Origin: Candidatus Bipolaricaulota bacterium
GTDB lineage: Bacteria > Bipolaricaulota > Bipolaricaulia > UBA7950 > UBA9294
DNA length: 8,150 bases
Assembly: GCA_015485945.1 (NCBI GenBank)
Contig: WFSM01000006.1
Span: 1 to 8,150 of the forward strand
Reading direction: 5' to 3'
A program made the translations under genes and the position numbers. Of the stretch, positions 1 to 5,363 are shown in pieces (the first letter of the stretch is position 1; each line of letters opens with the position of its first letter). The notes beneath the pieces are model-generated. The model did no database searches and was not told the DNA's origin. It saw only the letters and a program-made list of their open reading frames with translations.

Positions 1-168
1 ACTTCACATACTCCATCAACTGCGGGATGAGCTGCTTGGGGATCGGGTTATCGGTCTTGACGGACACGAGCGTCAAGGTGGACGGTGGCGCGCTGCCGCT
101 CGTGTCCGTCAAGACCGATAACCCGATCCCCAAGCAGCTCATCCCGCAGTTGATGGAGTATGTGAAGT
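1..168. repeat. Perfect 72-bp inverted repeat (fold-back) at window start
   Basis: Bases 1-72 are the exact reverse complement of bases 97-168, with a 24-bp spacer (73-96). The match breaks at once inside the spacer (T73 against C96) and runs to base 1 on the outside, so the arm may be longer than seen. The right arm and spacer read as a conserved DUF1667 segment on the plus strand. The left arm read in the same frame gives nothing that fits that family. The simplest reading is that the left arm is a fold-back copy made during amplification, library preparation or assembly. A genuine hairpin or a real inversion is less likely because it would cut a conserved gene. The repeat itself is certain; its origin is inferred. 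Confidence 0.95.
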
Positions 169-317
169 CGCTCACCGTTACCGCTCCCGTCGCCGTTGGG
201 CAGGTCCTGGCCCGCGACGTCCTCGGCACTGGCGCCAACTTGGTCGCTACCCGTGAAGTTAGCATACAAAAGACAAGCGTTGATACCGCTTTGCTTCCGC
301 CGGTTCGGTCCGTATAA
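72..317 (+). CDS. DUF1667 domain protein, C-terminal part only
   Basis: This is the last 81 codons of a DUF1667-family protein, beginning inside the family's conserved block after the fold-back junction. The reading VDGGALPLVSVKT (a PLVPVKT-like strand), then an IPK helix, then APVAVGQVLARDVLGTGANLVATR matches the family's C-terminal signature. The N-terminal cysteine motifs typical of the family are absent because the gene is cut by the inverted repeat. In other genomes DUF1667 proteins usually sit beside FAD-dependent dehydrogenases of the glycerol-3-phosphate dehydrogenase type, so such genes would be expected upstream. The protein runs about 18 residues past the VATR motif, where I would expect the family to stop. 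Its TAA (315-317) lies inside the TATAAT of the next promoter. The family call is from memory of its motifs; the biochemical role is unknown to me. Confidence 0.72.
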   Translation, partial: VKVDGGALPLVSVKTDNPIPKQLIPQLMEYVKSLTVTAPVAVGQVLARDVLGTGANLVATREVSIQKTSVDTALLPPVRSV

Positions 318-318
318 T
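291..318 (+). promoter_or_regulatory. Candidate promoter for the DUF59 / Cys-rich pair
   Basis: A perfect TATAAT lies at 313-318. The best-spaced -35 is TTGCTT at 291-296, 16 bp upstream, which is weak (3 of 6). TTGATA at 280-285 is a better hexamer but 27 bp away. Transcription would start near 325, leaving a leader of about 18 bases with AAGGAGG at 331-337, five bases before ATG 343. The -10 box overlaps the end of the DUF1667 gene and contains its stop codon. Confidence 0.42.
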
Positions 319-342
319 CTCCGTAAACCGAAGGAGGAACTG

Positions 343-651
343 ATGACCATTACCAGCGATCAAGTGCGCGCCGCGCTTTCGGACGTGATCGATCCCGAAC
401 TCGGGGTCAATGTAGTTGATCTTGGATTAATCTACAACATCCAAATAGACAATGCAAAAATATCGGTTGATATGACCCTTACCACCCCGGGATGTCCGCT
501 CGCCGCGATGCTCGCAGGAAATGTAGAGCAGGCCCTGCGCGAGGCGTTTCCCGATATCGACGTGGATGTCAGCCTGGTATGGGATCCGCCGTGGACCCCG
601 GAAATGCTCTCGGAAGAGGCGAAGGCGCAGCTCGGCTACACCAGTAGATGA
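343..651 (+). CDS. MIP18/DUF59 family Fe-S cluster maturation factor (SufT-like)
   Basis: This 102-residue protein is the size of a single-domain MIP18/DUF59 protein (SufT, PaaD-like). These proteins help assemble Fe-S clusters or insert them into target enzymes in the cytoplasm. Visible family motifs are DPELGVNVVDLGLIY (residues 17-31), an amphipathic strand pair, TTPGCP with the conserved cysteine (Cys51, residues 47-52), and the C-terminal WDPPWTPEMLSEEAK (80-94). No Fe-S scaffold or ATPase domain is fused to it. The start is ATG 343, supported by AAGGAGG at 331-337; the frame stays open upstream to 196, but that part lies within the DUF1667 gene. The stop overlaps the next start as ATGA (648-651), so the two genes are probably translationally coupled. 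The family is clear; which pathway it serves (general SUF or a specific enzyme) cannot be told here. Confidence 0.9.
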   Translation: MTITSDQVRAALSDVIDPELGVNVVDLGLIYNIQIDNAKISVDMTLTTPGCPLAAMLAGNVEQALREAFPDIDVDVSLVWDPPWTPEMLSEEAKAQLGYTSR

Positions 652-1256
652 AACATATCTGTGTTTCCTGCGGCCGTCGTCGTGGGACGCGGTACTGTCC
701 GGCGCTCGGCGGCTATATTTGCTCCCGCTGCTGTGGGGAAAAGCGGTTGGTATCGATCGCATGTCCGCCCAGTTGCCCGCACCTGAAACGGAACGAGGCG
801 TTTCAAGCTGAAAAAGGGAAGGACCAGTTTCAAGAAACGTGGGCGCGGGTGAACTCTGATCTCGGCAGCGACAAAGCCACGCTCTCCGCGCTGTTTGTGA
901 TCGTAGCGGCGATTCAGCAGGCGGCGTGGGATGTGCCCGGGCTGATCGACACCGATATCGCTGCCGGGCTGGCGGAAGTAGATGGACACTTGAGCCCAAT
1001 TGCTCTCATTGAACGCTCCGATTCTCCGTGTGGAACCACAATGTGGCGGATAGTATCCAAATTGGCGGCGGATAAAAATCTGACGAACGACCAACTACGA
1101 GACGCGGTGGCACGGGTACAGCGCGTGTACGACGCCGTTGTCGATCCGGATTCGCCACGTGCATTCGTGCGCGGGTTGATTGGGTGGTTGGGCGTAAGCA
1201 CCGGATCAGACGAGACCCAGTCGTCACTCATCATCACGCCCGACGACCTCAGGTAA
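648..1256 (+). CDS. Unrecognised protein with eight-Cys zinc-ribbon-like N-terminus
   Basis: I do not recognise this 202-residue protein. Residues 1-46 form a compact metal-site-like module with cysteines at 5, 8, 17, 25, 28, 29, 39 and 43. They are arranged as CxxC, CP, CxxCC and CPPSCPHL, with basic residues between them. This is enough for two zinc sites or possibly an Fe-S cluster. From about residue 50 to the end there are no clustered cysteines (one, near 127). That part looks like a soluble helical domain, with no signal peptide or membrane segment. The start overlaps the stop of the DUF59 gene (ATGA), implying co-translation and perhaps a shared role in metal or cluster handling; that is inference. 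The 3' end overlaps the end of murJ on the other strand by 8 bp. The gene is supported by its length, coupling and coding style. Confidence 0.8.
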   Translation: MKHICVSCGRRRGTRYCPALGGYICSRCCGEKRLVSIACPPSCPHLKRNEAFQAEKGKDQFQETWARVNSDLGSDKATLSALFVIVAAIQQAAWDVPGLIDTDIAAGLAEVDGHLSPIALIERSDSPCGTTMWRIVSKLAADKNLTNDQLRDAVARVQRVYDAVVDPDSPRAFVRGLIGWLGVSTGSDETQSSLIITPDDLR

Positions 1257-2745
1257 GACGGGCCGCGATTTTCACCAGGCCGCTCATTTTGGCGTACAGC
1301 AGGTATATTCCCACCCCGACGCCGATCGCGACGAACACATACCCCGCCAAGTTCCACCCCGCCAGCCAGCGGCCTATTCCCCACACGCTGACATATAACA
1401 GTGCACACCCAGTGAGGATTTTCCCCATTACGACCCCCGAGTCCCGTGTCGGGTTGACGCGGCCGGCGAGGGCGATGAACAGGATAAGCGCGTTCACGAT
1501 CCCGGAAATAGAGGTGGCAATGGCGAGCCCATCTACACGCATTGGCCCGATTAACAACAGATCGAACGCGATGTTTGCCGCCACCGCGGCGGCGGAGGCG
1601 ATAAGCGGGTAAACCGTCTTCCCCAGCGCGTAGAACGCACGCGTGAACGTGTACACGAGTCCGTAGGGAAAGATCCCGATGAGGTAGAAATAGAGGACGT
1701 GTGCTGCCCGTGCCGTATCAGCCGGGGTGAATTCGCCGTGCTGGAACAACAGAGCGATGATCGGCTCCCCTAATGCGTACAGCCCCACCATTGCCGGGAG
1801 GAGGACGAACGCTCCTGCCTCGATCCCGGTTCGCAGTTGATCGCTTAACAGGCGGTCGTCGGCGTGGGCAACGGCGCGGGAAAATCGGGGCAAAAGCGCG
1901 GTGGCAATGCTGACGGCGAACATTCCCAGCGGCAGTTGGAACAACCGCATCGCGTACTGCAGGGATGAGATCGCCCCAGTGGCGAGGTACGACGCGAGCT
2001 TGTTATCGACAAGCAGGTTGATCTGCGTTACCGCAAGCCCGATTGCGGCCGGCGCCATCAGCCGTGCGATCCGCCGCACCCCGGGGTGAAGTGGACGCAG
2101 GGTAAACCGAAACTGAAACCCGACCTTGATGATGGCCGGGAGCTGAAACACGAGTTGGCCAGCGCCGCCGATGAGAGCACCGATCGCCAACCCAGCGATC
2201 GGAACGGAGAAGTAGGGAGCAATCACGAGGGCGCCGATGATCATCCCGAGGTTGAACATTACCGGGGCCAGTGCCGCTGCGAAGAAACGGTGATGCGCGT
2301 TCAGGATTCCCATAAACACAGCCGCGAACCCAACGAGCGCGATGAACGGGAACAGAATTTGCGCCAGTCGGATCGATAACCGCATCTCCTCCGGCGAAAA
2401 CCCACTCGCCAAGAACGGAAGATAGTACGGGACGAGAAGATCCCCGGCGATGACCACGGCGGGAAAGATGATAAGCAGGAGTGACAGCACGTTGTTCGCG
2501 AGGTGATTCGCCTCTTGATCGGTGACGAGCGCGTCGGTGTAAGTGGGGATAAACGCGGTGGACAGCGCCCCCTCGGCGAGGAGCTGGCGCAGGAGGTGCG
2601 GGACGAAAAACGCGATCAAAAACGCGTCGTACGCTGCCCCCGCTCCAAACCGGTCAGCGATCGTCATATCGCGAAACAGCCCGAACACGCGCGAGATCCC
2701 AGTGGCGATGGCGAGAAGGAGCACGTCGCGCGCCAGGCGCTTCAT
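1249..2745 (-). CDS. murJ: Lipid II flippase MurJ (MviN family)
   Basis: This 498-residue polytopic membrane protein matches MurJ in length (E. coli has 511) and in order of motifs. MurJ moves lipid II from the inner to the outer face of the cytoplasmic membrane for peptidoglycan synthesis. The N-terminus carries SRVFGLFRD (18-26) and the block AYDAFLIAFFVPHLLRQLLAEGALSTAFIP. Its charged residues Arg19, Arg25, Asp40 and Arg53 line up with the essential cavity residues of E. coli MurJ. MRLFQLPLGMFAVSIATALLPRFSR (266-290, Arg267) and FQHGEFT (334-340) are further family hallmarks. About 14 hydrophobic segments are visible. The start is ATG at 2745, with GGAGGG (2751-2756) five bases upstream. 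The gene appears monocistronic, converging on the Cys-rich gene with an 8-bp overlap and no room for a separate terminator. Its leader can fold over the ribosome site. Confidence 0.96.
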   Translation of the reverse strand: MKRLARDVLLLAIATGISRVFGLFRDMTIADRFGAGAAYDAFLIAFFVPHLLRQLLAEGALSTAFIPTYTDALVTDQEANHLANNVLSLLLIIFPAVVIAGDLLVPYYLPFLASGFSPEEMRLSIRLAQILFPFIALVGFAAVFMGILNAHHRFFAAALAPVMFNLGMIIGALVIAPYFSVPIAGLAIGALIGGAGQLVFQLPAIIKVGFQFRFTLRPLHPGVRRIARLMAPAAIGLAVTQINLLVDNKLASYLATGAISSLQYAMRLFQLPLGMFAVSIATALLPRFSRAVAHADDRLLSDQLRTGIEAGAFVLLPAMVGLYALGEPIIALLFQHGEFTPADTARAAHVLYFYLIGIFPYGLVYTFTRAFYALGKTVYPLIASAAAVAANIAFDLLLIGPMRVDGLAIATSISGIVNALILFIALAGRVNPTRDSGVVMGKILTGCALLYVSVWGIGRWLAGWNLAGYVFVAIGVGVGIYLLYAKMSGLVKIAARLT

Positions 2746-2750
2746 AAAAT

Positions 2751-2756
2751 CCCTCC
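2751..2756 (-). promoter_or_regulatory. murJ ribosome binding site
   Basis: In the minus-strand message GGAGGG sits five bases before ATG 2745. Its first four bases (GGAG) belong to the 3' arm of a seven-pair stem (2753-2759 with 2790-2796), so the site may be partly hidden when the leader folds. Confidence 0.8.
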
Positions 2757-2796
2757 GCTGGATACCTCACAGCTTGCTGCGGGGAGGAAAGCGGAG
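2753..2796 (-). promoter_or_regulatory. Imperfect leader hairpin pairing with the murJ Shine-Dalgarno
   Basis: Outer stem: CTCCGCT (2753-2759, plus strand) pairs perfectly with AGCGGAG (2790-2796). Middle stem: CCTC (2765-2768) pairs with GAGG (2784-2787). Tip: CAG (2770-2772) pairs with CTG (2777-2779) around a CTTG loop, and this tip is part of the first REP-like copy. In the murJ message the outer stem includes GGAG of the ribosome site. The pairing is seen; any regulatory effect is inferred. Confidence 0.5.
2765..2784. repeat. REP-like hairpin, copy A (diverged)
   Basis: A 20-base unit with a CAG-CTTG-CTG tip and a CGGGG right side. The left side is degraded (CCTCA instead of CCCCG). It is the same core as copy B at 3005-3024, in the same orientation. 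Such GC-rich hairpins with this core resemble REP or IS200-type element ends. No transposase gene is nearby, so that link is inference. Confidence 0.5.
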
Positions 2797-3004
2797 ATTC
2801 TCCACCGACGAATCGGTTCGTTGTTTGTCCGGACTGCATGAGCCATGCGACAGAGAGCGTCGGGCACAAGACCCGACGTTACGGGAAACAGCAGCTTGCG
2901 TAGCGTTGCACCTTGTGTGCGACGTTGGTTTCCTGTGTCCGTGTGGCGATAGGGCGATACTTCAACCTTCAACATAAGGATCAACTCCGGTTAGACCTCT
3001 AATG
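2797..3004. other. Gene-free, hairpin-rich spacer between REP-like copies
   Basis: No convincing gene lies here; the open frames have no ribosome site and no family-like sequence. Two clear stems are visible. The first is CGTCGGG (2858-2864) with CCCGACG (2872-2878), loop CACAAGA, extendable by a GU and an AU pair. The second is TAGCGTTGCAC (2901-2911) with GTGCGACGTTG (2917-2927), loop CTTGT, eleven pairs including three GU wobbles. A third CAGCTTGC (2892-2899), the core of the flanking REP-like units, lies between them. The murJ promoter should be in this stretch, but I could not pick a convincing -10/-35 pair. The stretch could be a decayed small mobile element or a structured leader RNA. 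Confidence 0.5.
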
Positions 3005-3024
3005 CCCCGCAGCTTGCTACGGGG
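3005..3024. repeat. REP-like hairpin, copy B; possible 3' end structure of the rplI unit
   Basis: CCCCG (3005-3009) pairs with CGGGG (3020-3024). After a C-A mismatch, AG pairs with CT around a CTTG loop. It begins four bases after the stop of the glycosidase gene on the minus strand, so it may stabilise or end that transcript. It has no T-run on the minus-strand side; the T-rich side (TTGTTT, 3025-3030) faces the plus strand. I therefore do not call it an intrinsic terminator. Confidence 0.55.
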
Positions 3025-3028
3025 TTGT

Positions 3029-4729
3029 TTACTGTTTAGTGGGGATGAGGAGAAGCCCGACTGCTACTTTGCCCCCGGCCGCGATCTCCCGGTACGCGGC
3101 GCCATCCCTGAATACGAGTGAGCTCGCGTGGCCGCCGTCAAATGCGATTGCATCCCGGATCGGGAACGGCAGCGAGTGCAGGATGGTAAGCAGATCGTGA
3201 AAGTTGGCGCCAACGCTGGCGCTGTTTTTGATGACCGCGAGAAGAATCAGCCCGCCGAGTTTATCGACGGCGAGTACGCTGCGCGCTGCCCGCCCGCTGA
3301 CGAGATACGAATTCGGGTTGAACCCCTCTGCCGTTGGATTGAGCACGTCATTGCCGGCGGAGATGAGGAGCGGTCCGGCACTCACCGCGTTCGTAATCAA
3401 TAGGTTTCCTTGATCCAACGTGTATCCCAATGTCGCCGTATCGCCAATGGATAGCGTAGCCAGTCGGTCCCGCGCCGTACCGCACGCCACCACTACCGTC
3501 GCGGTCCGATCCGGGATAACGTACGGTGTGGTTTCAGCCGCGACAACGCGTCCGTCGCGTATTGTCACCACCCGAAACGTGCCCGCGGTGAGTCCGGTGC
3601 GGATCGGACCGGCATAACCCGGAGTGTAAGCGATAACCTCATTCGAGCCGATGGGACAATTGACGTCATCGACTGGGATCTTGCCTGTGTCCGTGCGCAG
3701 GTAGATAGCGACATGGGGATTGAAGAACGTGAGTCGGCCGAATAGATCAATCCCGAGCGCGGCACGACGCTGGTAGTTGGAGCTCATAATAACGCCATCG
3801 ACAATCAGCAATCCAACCGGATCATCGGTCGCCGTATCGTAGAAATTCGCGTTAATCCCGGCCGCCGCCCCGTACGCACGCGCAATGTCGGCGAGGTCAG
3901 AGATGGTACCCACCCCGGTGGCGGGAACGGCGGGAACAAGGCGGTAATTCGCGGCCCAGTTGCCGATGTACAAATAGCGGATCAGTACCGGCCCGGCGCC
4001 GAGGTTGGTGTCGAGTTCGTGATAGGTGATCGTGGGCGAAATCACTGTTTGCGATTCCACCTCAGCATGGTGATCAAACGTCAGACTCACCGAGTAAAAC
4101 CCGGGCGCGGTGAATCGCTTGATCGCCGGGACCGACCCACCGGTCGTGATAATCGTCAGCACAGCGGTGTCATCGTTACCCGGTACGAGCTCCATACCCT
4201 GTACCGCCCCACCGGTCACCGCAATCTGGCGCGGTGCGGTGGCAAGCGCGGTGTGGTAAAACGTGACCACAAACCGGCCAGACTCCGCTTCGGTCAATCG
4301 GTAGGGGACAAACGCGGAAAACCGGGCCGTAACGCAGGTGGGATCGCTCTCAACCGAATTGAGCGGAACGGGCGTACATTCGACGTACACATCATCGCCA
4401 ATCTGGTGCACCTGCCCGCCGGCAATCGCCGCCAGCTGCGTCAAACGGATGTAGTACACCCCGTTTACGAGGGGAAACGCGTCAAGCGGGAAGTTGTGTT
4501 CCCCGATCGCGGACCGCACCTGTAACCCGTTATCGCCGGTTGCGGTTTCCACTCCCAGCCACAGCCCAAATTCGCGCAGTGGCACAAACAGGTCGCCCGT
4601 GCGCACAATCACGGGATGGGACAGTGATATCGCGGAGCTGTTGATGAACAGGTGCTCCGCGGCATGGGCGGAAAGCGTGACCGCGATCAGAACGAGCAGC
4701 GCCGCTCCGAGCCCCCGCCCATTGATCAT
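3029..4729 (-). CDS. Exported phosphodiester glycosidase (NAGPA/DUF2233) family protein with N-terminal envelope domain
   Basis: A 566-residue protein with a signal peptide (hydrophobic 6-20, likely cleavage after AHA near residue 23). Residues about 30-120 contain VRTGDLFVPLREFGLWLGV and LVNGVYYIRLTQLA, typical of the copper-amine-oxidase N-terminal-like stalk domain found in many exported proteins. A middle region (about 130-225) looks beta-rich. From about 235 to the end is a NAGPA-type phosphodiester glycosidase domain. Visible in it are GINANFYD (291-298), the VGLLIVDGVIMSS strand, SGRAARSVLAVDK (478-490) and the hallmark DAIAFDGGHASSL (526-538). Relatives remove GlcNAc from a phosphodiester (human uncovering enzyme) or act on glycan phosphodiesters such as teichoic acids; the substrate here is unknown. 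ATG 4729 lies 6 bp after the rplI stop, with GGAGG (4741-4745) inside the rplI end, so the genes are likely co-transcribed. Confidence 0.88.
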   Translation of the reverse strand: MINGRGLGAALLVLIAVTLSAHAAEHLFINSSAISLSHPVIVRTGDLFVPLREFGLWLGVETATGDNGLQVRSAIGEHNFPLDAFPLVNGVYYIRLTQLAAIAGGQVHQIGDDVYVECTPVPLNSVESDPTCVTARFSAFVPYRLTEAESGRFVVTFYHTALATAPRQIAVTGGAVQGMELVPGNDDTAVLTIITTGGSVPAIKRFTAPGFYSVSLTFDHHAEVESQTVISPTITYHELDTNLGAGPVLIRYLYIGNWAANYRLVPAVPATGVGTISDLADIARAYGAAAGINANFYDTATDDPVGLLIVDGVIMSSNYQRRAALGIDLFGRLTFFNPHVAIYLRTDTGKIPVDDVNCPIGSNEVIAYTPGYAGPIRTGLTAGTFRVVTIRDGRVVAAETTPYVIPDRTATVVVACGTARDRLATLSIGDTATLGYTLDQGNLLITNAVSAGPLLISAGNDVLNPTAEGFNPNSYLVSGRAARSVLAVDKLGGLILLAVIKNSASVGANFHDLLTILHSLPFPIRDAIAFDGGHASSLVFRDGAAYREIAAGGKVAVGLLLIPTKQ

Positions 4730-4735
4730 CGCGGG

Positions 4736-5209
4736 TTAGGCCTCCTCCGCATTCTCCTTGTCCACTTGGATACGCACGTCAACCCCGATGTCCTTGTACA
4801 GGTTAATCCGCACCGCGTGCGCCCCCGTCGTATCAATCGGACGGTCGAGCTGCACGCGCCCGGCCTCGATGTCCTCCCCGATCTCCTCTTTGATCAGGGT
4901 GACGATATCCTCAGCCCGGACCGAGCCGTACAGGCGGTCGTCGTCGTGGGCCTTGCGTGTAAACACAAATGTTTTATTAGCGAGCGCGTCGCGCAAGCGG
5001 AGCGCCTTTGCCTCCCGCTCCTCCAGCTCGGCTTCGTGTGCGGCTTTGGCCTTGGCATAGCGCGCAACGTTGTGTGGCGTCGGTTCTACCGCCAGCCGCT
5101 TGGGAAACAGATAGTTGCGCGCATAGCCGTCGGCTACTTCCACCACTTCCCCCACATGCCCCAGTGAATCGATAGTTGTCGTCAAAAGTACCTTAGCGAT
5201 TGGAATCAC
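4736..5209 (-). CDS. rplI: 50S ribosomal protein L9
   Basis: L9 binds 23S rRNA at the base of the L1 stalk with its N-terminal domain and reaches out through a long helix. The signature GHVGEVVEVADGYARNYLFP (17-36) is clear, although the usual Gly four residues after NYL is Arg38 here. The connecting helix (about 43-76) is rich in Ala, Glu and Lys. The C-terminal domain has LYGSVRAEDIVTLIKEE and the final beta strands. As read from GTG 5209 the length is 157, slightly above the usual ~148, with an extra MIPIA before the canonical KVLL. The start is uncertain: GTG overlaps the ribosome site, and an ATC at 5200-5198 is better spaced (giving MAKVLL, 154 residues). The common rpsF-ssb-rpsR neighbours are absent; it pairs with the exported glycosidase and has its own promoter. 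Confidence 0.96.
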   Translation of the reverse strand: MIPIAKVLLTTTIDSLGHVGEVVEVADGYARNYLFPKRLAVEPTPHNVARYAKAKAAHEAELEEREAKALRLRDALANKTFVFTRKAHDDDRLYGSVRAEDIVTLIKEEIGEDIEAGRVQLDRPIDTTGAHAVRINLYKDIGVDVRIQVDKENAEEA

Positions 5210-5215
5210 CCCTCT
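5210..5215 (-). promoter_or_regulatory. rplI ribosome binding site, overlapping the annotated GTG
   Basis: The message reads AAAGAGGGGTGATTCCAATC. GAGGGGTGAT resembles the anti-16S complement AGGAGGTGAT. The GTG used for the frame is part of this element, with essentially no spacer. The ATC three codons later has an eight-base spacer from GAGGGG. This site therefore casts doubt on the GTG start. Confidence 0.6.
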
Positions 5216-5231
5216 TTATCTTCATCCCTGC

Positions 5232-5260
5232 ATTTTAGTGAGCGCAGGGCGTGAGATCAA
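5232..5260 (-). promoter_or_regulatory. sigma-70-like promoter of the rplI-glycosidase unit
   Basis: On the minus strand TTGATC (5255-5260, 4 of 6) is followed after exactly 17 bp by TAAAAT (5232-5237, 5 of 6). Transcription would begin near 5225, giving a leader of about 15-20 bases before the ribosome site. A six-pair inverted repeat, CCCTGC (5226-5231) with GCAGGG (5244-5249), spans the -10 box and could be an operator or simply chance. Confidence 0.6.
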
Positions 5261-5363
5261 ACACTACCGGCACCCGGTTCCCGAAAATCGGATGCCGGCC
5301 GGGTTCGCGCCACTTGCGTTTCCCGATGAAACCGGTCACCATCGTAGCGGAAAGGGGATAACA
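5238..5363 (+). other. Upstream leader of the MFS gene, in-frame but probably non-coding
   Basis: The MFS reading frame stays open back to 5238, but this part reads as a charged, Pro-rich stretch unlike any transporter N-terminus and overlaps the rplI promoter. It holds competing stems: CCGGCA (5267-5272) with TGCCGG (5293-5298), or ACCCGG (5272-5277) with CCGGGT (5299-5304). The two share base 5272 and so exclude each other at that base. I see no strong plus-strand promoter. Confidence 0.4.
5352..5357 (+). promoter_or_regulatory. MFS gene ribosome binding site
   Basis: AAGGGG lies six bases before GTG 5364. It favours that start over the longer open frame from 5238, whose ATG has no such site. 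Confidence 0.65.

Noticed and set aside
27..71. ATG at 27 as the real start of the first plus-strand gene
   Set aside because: Bases 27-71 lie in the left arm of the inverted repeat and encode nothing like DUF1667; there is no ribosome site.
196..342. Longer start for the DUF59 protein
   Set aside because: This part overlaps the DUF1667 coding region in another frame, and AAGGAGG at 331-337 clearly marks ATG 343.
427..1408. Minus-strand open frames opposite the DUF59 and Cys-rich genes
   Set aside because: They are shadows: low-complexity Arg/Ser-rich translations with no ribosome sites, opposite genes with clear family motifs or coupling.
2742..2984. 80-codon minus-strand open frame upstream of murJ
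   Set aside because: It runs through the REP-like hairpin and the murJ leader, overlaps the murJ start, and has no recognisable sequence.
3005..3030. Intrinsic terminator
   Set aside because: The T-rich side follows the hairpin on the plus strand, where no gene ends; on the minus strand there is no T-run.
3128..4739. Plus-strand open frames inside the glycosidase gene
   Set aside because: The opposite strand carries a signal peptide and NAGPA motifs throughout; these frames are GC-driven shadows.
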